Assembly (NCBI GenBank): GCA_959347315.1
Contig: OY365807.1
Location: 30,423,128 to 30,487,127, forward strand
Direction: 5' to 3'
Source of the DNA: Bimastos eiseni
Taxonomy: Eukaryota; Annelida; Clitellata; Crassiclitellata; Lumbricidae
DNA: 64,000 nucleotides
The position numbers and the translations under genes were made by a program. Numbering within the stretch: position 1 is the stretch's first letter; each line of letters opens with the position of its first letter. Below the pieces are notes generated by a model. The model was not told where the DNA came from. It made no database searches and saw nothing but the letters and a program-made list of their open reading frames with translations. This document shows positions 13,064 through 24,706 of this stretch, piece by piece.

Positions 13064-14385
13064 GGCAGCGGACATGGTGGACGGATAATTTGTAATGTCC
13101 GACTATTTAACAAAATACCGCGTAACGAGTAATCGTCAGAGTTTGTTTTTAGCATCGTCTAATGGATTAACAACTCGTGACCCGATTGATTATATTCACC
13201 ACATCTTATTCGCCAAGACCACAACACGATTGGTTTGTCAAACTTTCGTTTCAACCTATATGTAGCCGTGCATTTGAATTGATGGCCGCTTGCCATGCTT
13301 TAAGGCCAGCGACGTCAACGTTGCCAATGGCAACGATTACTGTTTAAATGGCGGCGCATTTGAAAACAAACCGAATTGAAACTAAGATGAGTCAAAAACC
13401 TTGTAAGGGCCAGGGGGTTTGTCCTTCAAAACCCATGCCTCTGATGGCACGATGCACCGGCAGGGTCCTCGAACCGCCCCTTGTCCAGGTTCTGACCAGC
13501 CACCGGCGGACGGCCCTTTAAAGCATAATACCACAAGACAGTTGTCTTCCACCACTAGTGTGCAGATCTCTTTCTCACGGGTTCTGTCAACGGACGTTGG
13601 GCAGATCGCTTCTCACCTCTCACATCCTGCTTCACCCGGTCTTCTCATTAAGAGAATCCCAAATGCAGCAAGGCCATCTTGTGCTGCTCTCCTGGCCGAT
13701 ATAATCCAAGCAATTGTAAGAGAACCAAATTACGTTGCAAAATGGTTCGATTTGCTGGCCTTCGGTGGAACTGTACTAGTGAAGTCAAGAAGAGGTGGAC
13801 GAAAGCTCAATATGACCAAGTTGATTTTGTCCCGCATTACTGAATGGGGACTGCAGGGGCCAGACCAGTCGACTAACGATGAATTGCCATCGACGTCAAG
13901 TCGTACGCTTAAGTCCGCTAAATGCGACCACGCCAGGTATTTAGTCTCAACAGTTGCAAGCAAGCTGGAGGAAGGCAATTTCAAAGCAGCCATCCGTCTC
14001 ATCTGCAGCGAGGATAAGCCGGCGCTGGACACACCGGAAAGTCTGGCCGCGCTTAAGAAAAAGCACCCGCCTGCGCCAGTGGACAGGAGAACACCGTGGA
14101 CCTTGGCGATGACCGTTGGCTCCAGGTTTCTTTGCCGGTGAGAGATGGTGGTCTGGGAGTTCGTTGTGCATTTACGCTGGCACTTTCTGCCTTTCTGGCT
14201 TCTGCTGCTAGTACAAGCGGACTCCAGGCATGCATCCTACCAACAGAGTCTGCTGAGGAACCATATGAATTTGCTAGTTCAACAATCAACGTATCTCGGT
14301 TGTTCTTCAACGTGGGAACGCCGTCTGCCGCTTCGGGACATTGCCACCACTCACTTAGCTCACCCACATGGGCGATAATAGCATA
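13064..14385 (+). mobile_element. RLE retrotransposon copy B1 (internally deleted)
   Basis: Starts immediately after (TAA)n at 13026-13063 and ends in (TAA)n from about 14387. It keeps the 5' part, a short piece of RT C-terminus and the 3' terminal segment. The RT core and the endonuclease are gone. It is diverged from copy A, so it is a distinct subfamily or older copy. Confidence 0.65.
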
Positions 14386-14386
14386 A
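13419..14386 (+). pseudogene. Copy B1 polyprotein remnant: N-terminal finger joined to RT tail
   Basis: The N-terminal part resembles copy A: HRQGPRTAPCPGS near 13453 for the finger, ARPSCAALLADIIQAI near 13670, and KLEEGNFKAAIRL near 13962. At about 14085-14095 it jumps from the pre-RT linker (KKKHPPAPV) to the RT C-terminal segment (GDDRWLQVSLPVRDGGLGVR). That corresponds to the copy A region near 11830, so about 1.2 kb is deleted, including all RT catalytic motifs. The junction also changes frame. A second jump at about 14280 goes straight to the element's 3' end, removing the endonuclease. Confidence 0.65.
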
Positions 14387-14418
14387 TATAATAATAATAA
14401 TAATAATAAAAATAATAA

Positions 14419-14449
<31 letters not shown>

Positions 14450-14741
14450 AATAATAAGAAGAAGAAGAAGAAGAAGAAAAAGAAGAAGAAGAAGAAGAAG
14501 TATTACCCCATCCAGACAGTTACTGTCAACACGTCACTAGGCTCAAAGTCCATGGAGAACGAACAACCTCATAAAATATATAATTTATATAATTTAATAT
14601 ATAATATATAAAATTATATATATTTTATATATAAAATATATATAATAATAATATTACAATAACAATGATAATGATAAAAATGATAATGATAAAAATAATA
14701 ATAATAATAATAACAATAATAATAAAAATAATAATAATAAT
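14385..14741. repeat. (AAT)n, (AAG)n and (TA)n microsatellites between copies B1 and B2
   Basis: (TAA)n at 14387-14455, (AAG)n at 14457-14500, a TA-rich palindromic tract at about 14574-14640, then (AAT/GATAAT)n to 14741. Confidence 0.85.
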
Positions 14742-15648
14742 GCATCCTACCAACAGAGTCTTCTGAGGAACCATATGGACTTGCGAGTTCAGCACTCAAC
14801 GCTTGAAAGACCCTGACAGATGCAGAACCACCAACAGGAGCAGCGAGTCATCGCCAGAAAGAATGGGACCTCCGATTCACAGACAAGGCATGGAAAGGTT
14901 TGCTGGAGTCCAATAACAATCCATGTGACCGTGCTCGCCTGTTGGCCTCACGAGCACCTCATTCTGGAGACTGGATGCTAGCGTCCCCTGTGACTGCCCT
15001 AGGCCTGCGCCTCTCAAACGAGAATGTACGAATGGCAGCCGGGTTGAGGCTAGGAACGACGCTCTGCGAGCCACATTTGTGTCACCAATGTCAAGAGAGC
15101 GTCGAAGCAAAACGGCTCCATGGACTAATTTGTAGAAGAGGCAGCGGAAAACATCAACGACATAGCATGTTGAACGATGTCATCTGGAGAGCTCATGGCA
15201 GAGCGAAGATTCCAGCGCAAAAGGAACCTCTCGGCTTGGTAAGAGAAGATGGAAAGCGACGGACGGCGTCACGCTCATTCCTTGGACACGTGGTCGATGT
15301 CTGGCATGGGATGTGACAGTGCCCGACACCTACGCCAAGTCACATCTTGTCGACACATCTATCAGAGCTGGCGAAGCAGCCGAACGCGCAGCTAAGACGA
15401 ATAGGATCAAGTATTCCACCCTAACCAACACCCACGACTTCGTAGCCCTCTCCTTGGAATCCGGCGGCGCTTGGAGCAGTGAAGGACTGCAGTTCATCTC
15501 AGAGTTGGGTAGTCGAACGAGTGCTGCAACCCACGATCCAATGGAGACGTCATTTCTGTTCCAACGTATCTCGGTTGTTCTTCAGCGTGGGAACCCCGCC
15601 TGCCTCTTTGGGACATTGCCACCACTCACTTAGCTCACCCACATCTAT
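14742..15648 (+). mobile_element. RLE retrotransposon copy B2 (5'-truncated)
   Basis: Begins abruptly at the end of the (AAT)n array with GCATCCTACCAACAGAGTC, the same stretch found at 14229 in copy B1, and runs to the 3' end (CACTTAGCTCACCCACAT) shared with B1. The 5' truncation abutting a TAA array is what truncated target-primed reverse transcription into such an array would leave. A single element split by microsatellite expansion and duplication is the alternative. Confidence 0.6.
14745..15633 (+). pseudogene. Copy B2 RT C-terminus, CCHC and restriction-like endonuclease remnant
   Basis: Coding similarity to copy A: SRAPHSGDWMLASPVTALGLRLS (about 14952-15020, matching AAAPHAGDWLLALPITNCGLRL), CCHC (CHQCQESVEAKRLHGLICRR, about 15080-15138), LNDVIWRAHGRAKIP, the endonuclease segment KEPLGLVREDGKRR (about 15223-15262), and WDVTVPDTYAKS around 15307-15335, where the frame changes. 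The PDG of the PD-D nuclease motif reads as RTAS or is frameshifted here, so the nuclease is dead. It ends with SELGSRTSAATHDPMETSFL and the 3' UTR. Confidence 0.65.
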
Positions 15649-15776
15649 ATCTGATTAAACGTGTGTACAATACCGTACATATACATTATATACATGTTCA
15701 TGAGTGTATTGTGTGTGTATGCGTGTGTGTTTATGGGTGTGTATGTGTGTATGTGTGTGTTATTGTGTGTATACAG

Positions 15777-15892
15777 TTCTTCCATTACGGAATCTATGCT
15801 CTGGAGTCTTTAGTCTACGTGATATGAAAAGGCGGAATCATCCAGTCATTGTTCCTGAGGGAGATGCAGTGGATCTTGTTCCTGTTCATCAG
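15777..15892 (+). other. Candidate internal host exon (116 bp)
   Basis: Preceded by a (GT)n-rich, pyrimidine-leaning tract ending in TATACAG and followed by CATCAG|GTATTA. The open frame between reads LPLRNLCSGVFSLRDMKRR then NHPVIVPEGDAVDLVPVHQ, with a balanced protein-like composition. I recognise no family. It could be a chance open frame. Confidence 0.25.
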
Positions 15893-16489
15893 GTATTATA
15901 CACAGATCGCCTAATGAGCCACAATAGACTCGTACGGACATTGCTTGCGTTGAACTTCTCCATTGTTGGTTACAATGGTTATAAATCACTATAGATGCTG
16001 TAATTAAGGTTTCATATATGTTATGGACAAATTCTGTTGAGAAGAGTTGGAATAACAATCAGATGCAAACATCTTAGACGATAGGTCACACACAATGTCT
16101 GTCTTTTGAACTCTTTTCTGCTGTTGTCCGACAGCGGGCGCCAATCTGGCTTGTCTTGTGTTTCATCCAATATCTGCAAATTTTGTAATACTAGTGTTTA
16201 CCTGTTCTGATCTTTGGCGTGCTCAGCTCTTTTTGCCCGAGTCTCATTTTGCCCGTGTCATTCTCTTTCTTTTCTCTTTACTGGCAATATTTTTGTATAT
16301 CTTCCTCTCTTCGTCGCTTTCATCGTCATCGTCATTCTTATCGTCATACTCATACATCTTTATCGCCATTGTATTTCTCATCCATCAAGTCAACCCAGGA
16401 CTCAAAGGGAAGCCCGACAAGTATCGAGCTACGGTAATCGATTCCACCATGCAGGGTCGAAGTTGTAGACTACGACTGCGACCGCATCA

Positions 16490-16512
16490 TGAGAGAGAGA
16501 GAAAGAGAGAGA

Positions 16513-16572
<60 letters not shown>
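16490..16572. repeat. (GA)n/(GT)n compound microsatellite
   Basis: GAGAGA and GTGTGT tracts flanking each other over about 80 bp. Confidence 0.9.
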
Positions 16573-16573
<1 letters not shown>

Positions 16574-16614
16574 ATAGAGACAGAGGGAGATCACCAGACG
16601 CTAACGAAGTTGTA

Positions 16615-16835
16615 TTAACAGGAGCTTCGAGCGACTAGGTTCCCATGTTTTGAGAAACTTAATTCCTTGTCAAGTTCCAGGTTCGTGGCCTGGAAAGTGT
16701 ATTCAAGGTCATCCAAGAGGAAAGAACCTTCACAGTGAGGCACATCTGACTTAAATACAGCGGTCAAATTTGCATCCGATGAACGGGAGTGGATGTAGAC
16801 CTGCACATCATCCTTAGAAGTTGGTGGAAAAGCTC
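16615..16835 (-). other. Candidate terminal host exon
   Basis: On the minus strand a pyrimidine-rich acceptor (CTTTGCTTTCGTCTTAG) ends at 16836. It is followed by an open frame of about 73 codons containing GAFPPTSKDDVQVYIHSR, VPHCEGSFLLDDLEYTF and ELSFSKHGNLVARSSC, then a stop at 16615. Composition is protein-like with no low complexity, which is unusual in this region. No family is recognised and upstream exons were not found. Confidence 0.35.
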
Positions 16836-16839
16836 CTAA

Positions 16840-17700
16840 GACGAAAGCAAAGGACTGACAGAATACAGAATAGACAAAAATATATCATAACAAAGAAAAA
16901 CTACGAATTTTGCTCATATTATAATCTATGAGATGGAGTGACACGAAAACACCGAGAGTCGACTGATGAATCGTTCGCAGGAAGACTGAGAGAAGCGTGG
17001 TTCAAACACGTCCTGAAGTCGACTGGACTTTTGATCCTGGCTTAATGAAGCCCACTGAGACAGAAAACATTGGGCACTGACTGTCCAAGCGACGATCGCG
17101 ATGTGAAATGACTAGACATAGAAGTCTAGGAATAATTGTGCTTTTTCACAGTGTTATATTGGTCATGACCTCTAAAGTATTGGACTTCGTCTTGAATCAA
17201 AGGTCTTGGTATTCAAAATCTTGACTTTGATCTTGGTCTTGAGGCTCCAGGTCTAGACAGCTAGACTGGTCTCATCCTTTTCGCCCATCCTCCTATACAT
17301 CATCGTCTTGCATACGTCTTTATTCTTCCTCTTTGTCGTCTTATCTCTGTTTACGATTTGCATAATTAGTACCCCACCCCTGTACAGCAGCTTCGTCAGC
17401 GCCTTTGCGGTCTCTTCGACCGGAGACAGCGAGCTGAATCCTGTTCTTTTGTCGGCTTGTCTCGTTAATTATGAATAGGAGCATCCGTTCTGAAACAAGC
17501 GCAGAAGAAGCAGTCGGCGTGTTTTGATTAACGGAAGACCTAGTTGGAAGTTGCGGGAGGGAAGAAGATGGTGTCAGGAGTCCACTGCTTAACAAACGAT
17601 GACGTCTCTTGTTAGCGAGTAAGACATATTACAGAAGATACAAAAATGGGTTTGGCATCGGTCCTGAGGGAGTGTGAGAGAGGGACAGAAAGAGAAAGAG
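16840..17700. other. Noncoding stretch
   Basis: Contains short GGTCTTGGTATT/CTTGGTCTTGAG-like imperfect repeats near 17200-17260 and no supported gene. Confidence 0.4.
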
Positions 17701-17719
17701 AAACACAGAGAGAGAGATG

Positions 17720-17761
17720 GTTAGATAGATAGATAGTAGATTGTGGATAAATGGATAGATG

Positions 17762-17792
<31 letters not shown>

Positions 17793-17802
17793 GATAGATG
17801 AT
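17720..17802. repeat. (GATA)n leading into satellite
   Basis: TAGATAGATAGA and GGATAGATAGATAGAT tracts, then two ATAGATG units that bridge into the heptamer array. Confidence 0.9.
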
Positions 17803-18621
17803 AGATGATGGATGATGGATGATGGATGATGGATGATGGATGATGGATGATGGATGATGGATGATGGATGATGGATGATGGATGATGGATGATGGATGAT
17901 GGATGATGGATGATGGATGATGGATGATGGATGATGGATGATGGATGATGGATGATGGATGATGGATGATGGATGATGGATGATGGATGATGGATGATGG
18001 ATGATGGATGATGGATGATGGATGATGGATGATGGATGATGGATGATGGATGATGGATGATGGATGATGGATGATGGATGATGGATGATGGATGATGGAT
18101 GATGGATGATGGATGATGGATGATGGATGATGGATGATGGATGATGGATGATGGATGATGGATGATGGATGATGGATGATGGATGATGGATGATGGATGA
18201 TGGATGATGGATGATGGATGATGGATGATGGATGATGGATGATGGATGATGGATGATGGATGATGGATGATGGATGATGGATGATGGATGATGGATGATG
18301 GATGATGGATGATGGATGATGGATGATGGATGATGGATGATGGATGATGGATGATGGATGATGGATGATGGATGATGGATGATGGATGATGGATGATGGA
18401 TGATGGATGATGGATGATGGATGATGGATGATGGATGATGGATGATGGATGATGGATGATGGATGATGGATGATGGATGATGGATGATGGATGATGGATG
18501 ATGGATGATGGATGATGGATGATGGATGATGGATGATGGATGATGGATGATGGATGATGGATGATGGATGATGGATGATGGATGATGGATGATGGATGAT
18601 GGATGATGGATGATGGATGAT
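17803..18621. repeat. (ATGATGG)n heptamer satellite, about 117 copies
   Basis: About 819 bp of an almost perfectly homogeneous 7-bp unit. Because 7 is not a multiple of 3 the array stays open in some frames, giving a false Ile-Ile-His-His-Pro-Ser-Ser protein on the minus strand. Confidence 0.97.
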
Positions 18622-19154
18622 GGATGGATGGATGGATGGATGGATGGATGGATGGATGGATGGATGGATGGATGGATGGATGGATGGATGGATGGATGGA
18701 TGGATGGATGGATGGATGGATGGATGGATGGATGGATGGATGGATGGATGGATGGATGGATGGATGGATGGATGGATGGATGGATGGATGGATGGATGGA
18801 TGGATGGATGGATGGATGGATGGATGGATGGATGGATGGATGGATGGATGGATGGATGGATGGATGGATGGATGGATGGATGGATGGATGGATGGATGGA
18901 TGGATGGATGGATGGATGGATGGATGGATGGATGGATGGATGGATGGATGGATGGATGGATGGATGGATGGATGGATGGATGGATGGATGGATGGATGGA
19001 TGGATGGATGGATGGATGGATGGATGGATGGATGGATGGATGGATGGATGGATGGATGGATGGATGGATGGATGGATGGATGGATGGATGGATGGATGGA
19101 TGGATGGATGGATGGATGGATGGATGGATGGATGGATGGATGGATGGATGGATG
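18622..19154. repeat. (ATGG)n tetramer satellite, about 133 copies
   Basis: About 533 bp of a perfect GGAT/ATGG tetranucleotide, directly continuous with the heptamer array. The heptamer is the tetramer plus ATG, so the two arrays are related. Minus-strand open frames read (IHPS)n and plus-strand frames (MDGW)n; these are not genes. Confidence 0.97.
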
Positions 19155-21200
19155 GGATGTATTAGGTCTTTGTCGCAGGATAGAGTCAATCAGAACTTGA
19201 CACTAGATCAGGTGTCGATACCATGAAATTTGAATGCGGATTGAATGAAAGAGAAAAAAGGTCACAAGGTCAACTCTCTGCATGCCATAAAATTATTGTT
19301 CGCCATAGACGGAATAAATGACAACTGAGTTTTCAAGCAAGGAAACTATCTACTCTTGCCTTCCCATATAAATTATAAAGGTTAAAAGCAAGAAGAGCTG
19401 AGAATAGGAAGAAGCAGAACCAAGACTGAAGGACAATTTTAACTGTTTGACAACTTTTCTATTAACGCATTGCCTGTCTCGCCAACTAATCTACAATGTC
19501 ACAAAAGTTTCACAAACTGCGCTCTTTTTCAAAACCTGGATACATGCATGGGTAAAGCCTAAAACCCCAATCTACAGTTATGTCACTAAACCAATTGGAG
19601 ACCATTGCAGAGCAGGAGATAGTAGAGCTAAAGAGAACACTGCATAGCGGAACAAAACAGATTAAGACAAAACATGGCAGATCATAAAACGGCAGAACAA
19701 AACACTGATCAGAGCGGAGCAGACAAAATAGGAGACGCAATTTTCTAGTGTACATTGAAGAAGAAATAATAATTGTGTGGCTAGTAAACCAAACCAGTTT
19801 CTTTGTCTTAGTCAAGGAAAGCTTTTATAACCTAGTGTATTTTTTTCTGCTGCTAATTACACCACCATATTTTTACACCACCGTATTTTTCTATGAACAA
19901 TGCTAACGAAACCAAGAAACACTTTCCACATTGCAGGCGAACTAAATCATAATTTTCATTAATAGCCATTCAAGTCGAAAACATTCATTTCCATATATAA
20001 AAATTTATATAAATCATTAATGGCTATATGTATATAGTCATATAGGTATAATGACTATAATAATAATTATAATAACGCTGTTACGGTAGGCCCATTGGAA
20101 GTAAGTCGCAGTAGTCTATAGGCGAGAACAGACAAAAGCATGAGCTGTATATATGTAACTATATATATATATATAATAGTTATACTTATATGGCTATATA
20201 TATGTGCAGTGCGTTTTTATGCTGCCGTCTAGACTACTGCAGCTCACTTCCTCAACGTATCTCCTTTTCAGTCGGTACTAAGTGCCTCGGATATCTCACT
20301 CTTTAAATGCGTTTATTTTTCCACGAGGTTTTCGTGCAGTGATAATTAGGGCTAATGATATATATTATGTAAATAAAAAAATACGATACGATGCGGTATA
20401 TATACACATGTATATGTACATGTATTTTTATATACGCAAAATTACGCATACATTATTTGCACTTTATCATTTTAGTCGTTATAATATAAGCATATTAAAT
20501 AGATGCCCACAATTGTCATTCACAGCGTTTCATATATCTACAATTCGACAATTGACACGCATTAGGTCGAATGCTCCATCAGGTTCTCTGTGTTTCTCAT
20601 TTAAAATCTCCTTACTCTAGTATATATACGCTTTCTGCGTCATTTACTGACTGACAGAATTTCAGAATGTTGATGATGGTGAGAAACCACGCAATTATAG
20701 TGGGCCTATATATATACTATATATATATATACATTCGTAATAATTGGCTATTATCACGATACTTTTATTGTATTTCGCGCATATATTTGTGCCACGCATT
20801 GCATGATTAAAGTTTACACACGTTCGTAATGAATGCTATATGGAAAGAAATAATTGGTAAATCAAAAGCTCAGTGGAACCATATCTTTGCGCTGTTCTTC
20901 GCAGTTTTTAAATTAGATATTAGGCCAAAAGGCTTCTTCAGCGAGTAATGGGGAGCGCAGAGTAATGGATGAGACACTGTTTGCAGAGCTGAGTGAGCGC
21001 GTTCAATTCTAGGGTTGACAAATCCTTCTTTGCGACGGCGTTGTCTAAGTCAAATGTGTAATGGGCGTCGTGCATGGCTGCCGACAGCTAATTTTGACTC
21101 CTGTAAATTCCTGTCAACATCCATTCATTTTAAAGTACCTAATTGTAATCATTAGTTTGAAATAAAACGAAGAAATTATAATTAATTGCAATTGTTTTAT
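19155..21200. other. Noncoding AT-rich stretch
   Basis: Holds TA-rich palindromic tracts at about 20152-20200 and 20705-20735. No supported gene. Confidence 0.45.
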
Positions 21201-21300
21201 TATTGTTATTTCTATTTATTTATTTATTTAGCATGCATTATGTCGACGTAAAGCAAATGGTGTTCCCATGCAGACTAGACAGCACCGAGAGTCGTTGAAA

Positions 21301-21358
21301 TAAGAAGCTCATCATCATCATCATCGTCGTCATCATCAGCATCATCATAATCATCATC

Positions 21359-21393
<35 letters not shown>

Positions 21394-21565
21394 CATCTTC
21401 ATCATAATCGTCATCGTCATCGTCATGGTCGTCATCGTCGTCGTCGCCGTCGTTATCATTATCGTCAGCATCAGCATCATCATCGTTCTCGTCATCGGCG
21501 TCGTCGTCGCTATCGCCGTCGTCGTCGTCATCATCATCATCATTATTATTACTATTATTATTATT
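21301..21565. repeat. (CAT/CGT)n and (AAT)n trinucleotide repeats
   Basis: CATCAT/CGTCAT repeats, an (AAT)n block at about 21360-21392, then further CGT/CAT repeats ending in ATTATT. Poly-Asp, Met and Thr reading frames across it are artefacts. Confidence 0.9.
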
Positions 21566-21569
21566 GGTA

Positions 21570-24282
21570 TTACTCATAGTATTACTAATCCGATCGTTGG
21601 ACTGACAGATCTTTTGGACGAACGATAAGCAACACCAGATCGCGATTCAACAACAGAAAGACCTTATGCACTGAATCATCTATCAACAACGATTGTCAAT
21701 CTGCAATTCAAAGTCGCTGTAGTTATGGAAACTCGTATCGTGTCATCGTTGAACGCTTCCTCTAGTGCCAATACACTACACGCACTCAGACGTCATCAGA
21801 TGTCATTGAAACAAGTTTCGATCGAGGAGAATCATATTTCATCGACCCCGTTCGCATTTGATAAGTTGTTCGCAGTGATCAGTCTACTAGCTTACAGTCA
21901 CGTGGCAGCCGTTTAGTTTCCACATCACAGAGGGAATAGATCCGACTTTTTCCAATTGTAAGCGGGATACAAAATTCCCGCTGTTCGCTTGAGATCAAGA
22001 AATCGACAGTTCAATGAGACGGGTTTTGGTTGTCGGCATTCACACTTCATTCAATCCAACCTACACATTTTTTTCAATTCTCGTTCATTCCTTCCAGGGA
22101 TGTTTTGATGCAAGTGCACAATTGATAAACGGATGATTGAGAATATCATATATAATTTGACAATGTCCGTAATCGACTATCAGTAGACGATAGATTGCAC
22201 GTCTCTTTATTAACTTCTGGTTTATGAATGCTCTTTTGTCGCCTGTAGACACAAGATGTCTACAAGATACGAAAGGTGCTATAATATGACATCAATAATG
22301 CCGTCATTATGCGACACTTTATTGCAGCTGGGATGGTTGTTATATATGGTCATAATTATGATGCTGCATTTCTACCTCTTACAGACTTGGAGAGGGTCTC
22401 GAGCGGCGCTATATAATCGGCATAAATTCAAGGATACATGAACCGATACTGTTTTCCAGCTTCTGATCTAGAAACTACTTGACAACGCTACTAGATATTT
22501 GCGAACAGTTCATCCGAAACGTCGTGTGCCATAAATAAATGCGCTTCAGAAATGAGCAGTTGCGTCACGTCTGTTGAATTACATCCGACGGATTCATTGG
22601 TCGCTCGACATAGAGACGAGCAACGGACGCCCACTCTCGTTGGTCCATTCGTGGCACACATGCTGCGGAAGCAGGACACACAAAGCGATGACCGATGGCA
22701 GCGGAACATGTTGTTTGTCGAATGATCGAGACGACGCAGAGCGCAGCAGGCGACATTCTAGCGCGTCTCCAGTTTATATAACCCTTTGTTTCGACTCGAA
22801 TTCCCGCCACGGTTAGCATAGTATGCACGTATATAAATGCATAATAAATGCAGGCTTAATGGCTTTAGGACAATTCAGCTAAAACACCATGCGTCATTAA
22901 TAAAAGCGCTTTGTCAATGGTCATTGCTACTAGATCAATACCATGTTAATGGCATAGACCGTTCGGAATGCCTAGAGACTGTGGTGAACGAAGACAAGAA
23001 GAAACAATAGGAGGTGAAAATCTATGTTGAGTAGCCTATATATCCGCTAAAGTCACGGGCATAAGCCGCGGGTGACGTTTAGTCCTTTGTCTTTACGGAA
23101 CAGAATTATTTAATTTTAAAGTCACTCACTAACTGATCATACGTGAGTTGCATATTATGTATTAGTAGCAATCTTTGTGATCTCTTACCTTTTGATGTTA
23201 GTTCAGAGCGTTCTGTACAAAGGGCAATGACCTTTGCCCTTCTGTCACTGTTTGGTTAGTGTCCAGTGCTGACCTTTGTTAGTCCAGTTGTGAGAATCAA
23301 GTCGAGTGAACTGCTTTGGCCTTGGCCCATTGTGTGGTTGGAAATGATATATAGAGTTAATTTATGAGAATACTTCATTTACTATTTACTATTCCACTCC
23401 GCTTGATGCGGCCTTCATTTCAGTTTTCTGCCACCGAGGGGTTATATTGTCCACAATTTTCCGCAGCTACTCCACTCCATCGCTACTTATTCTGCCCTGT
23501 CCTGCCTTGCCCTGCCCTTTGCCTTCTCTTCCAAAGCGTCCAATAGTTTGACCGCCTTTACGTAGCAAGTGCCCAGCGTATAAAACGGCTTTGGCAGGAA
23601 ACTGCAAGAAACGGATTCATCGACAACTAATTCGTTCCCTTCGAATAAGCGAGATCGTCAAGCGTCAGTTCACTTTCTATCGTCTGTGTATCCCTTCACG
23701 AAACAGTCGGCTTATAACTAGGCAGCTGCAGCCTCAGCATTACGCTGCTCTTCGAGCGCTGACAACGTCCGAAAACACGGCGCATGCGTCCATAGGATAC
23801 ACGGGACCGTCAACACATCGCCATCATCGTCCTTCTCTTTGCTCAGCCTCCTCCTCCTCTCCTCCTCCTCCTCCTCCTCCTCAGCCTCTGATTTATCCAC
23901 CGTCGTCCGGCGCTGCAGTCATCCAGCAACGGCTGCTAATGCCACCACTGCCGCTGCAAATGCTGTCGTCGACTCAGCGCCGCAGTTCATTCTCTCGCCT
24001 GCTTCGCCGCCGATCCATATACATCCCACCGACCGACCGACCGACTGAGCGACGAACCGACGGACCGACCGACCGACTGATCAAGCGTGGGATGCGTCTC
24101 ATTCCGGCGGACAACACGAAGTGAGAGCTACGCCGCCGCCACCGCATGCACTCTGCCGTGCTCAGAAATGCAACTTTTCTGTTTATAATTATACGATACA
24201 TGTAAATACATACACATGTGTAGTATGTATAGTATATTTGTATACATAGGCCCATACACGCTGCCATTTCGAAAATGTATAT
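21570..24282. other. Noncoding stretch with (CTC)n and (CCGA)n tracts
   Basis: (CTC/TCC)n at about 23846-23882 and (CCGA)n at about 24029-24080. Short open frames here are biased by these tracts. I found no supported gene. Confidence 0.45.
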
Positions 24283-24344
24283 TGCATGGAGTTTCCATTT
24301 TTACAGCATTCTTTTATTTGCTGAACACATCTCTAATCTCTCTC
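24283..24344 (+). mobile_element. Left half of a non-LTR retrotransposon split by the Polinton
   Basis: The last bases before the Polinton can be read as LFAEHISNLS (about 24314-24344), matching the segment just before the YYHLRRLR region of CR1/Jockey-type reverse transcriptases. It continues directly in the right flank at 35526. A one-base indel lies just upstream, near 24310. Confidence 0.6.
24339..24344. repeat. Polinton target-site duplication, left (TCTCTC)
   Basis: A 6-bp direct repeat identical to 35520-35525. Six base pairs is the expected size for Polinton integrase. Confidence 0.9.
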
Positions 24345-24611
24345 AGTAGTAAGAAAGTGAATAAACTAGGACAATTGACCAACATTATGGTCAATTCACC
24401 ACCTAATAGCTTATAAAACCTAATATTAACCTATAATTAGGTTACAAAATCACCAAAATTCACAACAATCCACATCATGGTTCTAATACCAACCAAATAG
24501 GCCACCATAAAATTGAAAAATGAGCCAAAATTCGTGCACAAACCATGGTCAAAACGTCCGCCAATAGGTCAAAAGTCACGGGAATTTTCAATAGTTTTGA
24601 TGATGAGTCAT
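24345..24611 (+). repeat. Polinton left terminal inverted repeat
   Basis: About 267 bp matching the reverse complement of 35254-35519 with roughly 90% identity by eye. It contains AT-rich internal palindromes such as GACCAACATTATGGTC and AACCTATAATTAGGTT. Confidence 0.93.
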
Positions 24612-24706
24612 TCATTGCTCAACAAACAAAAAAACATTCTTTCATATGTAAAATGAATGAAAATATTTTTCTTTTTTCACTTAAAGGAATACCAACACAA
24701 TATAAA

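Noticed and set aside
17612..19226. 525-codon (IHPS/SSIIHHP)n frame and (MDGW)n frames
   Set aside because: Pure translation of 7-bp and 4-bp satellites. The non-repeat ends are not protein-like.
24545..24706. Using the first ATG (24545) as the DNA polymerase start
   Set aside because: It lies inside the terminal inverted repeat and the added residues have no family-like pattern. The Met at 24707 begins the SAP-like region.
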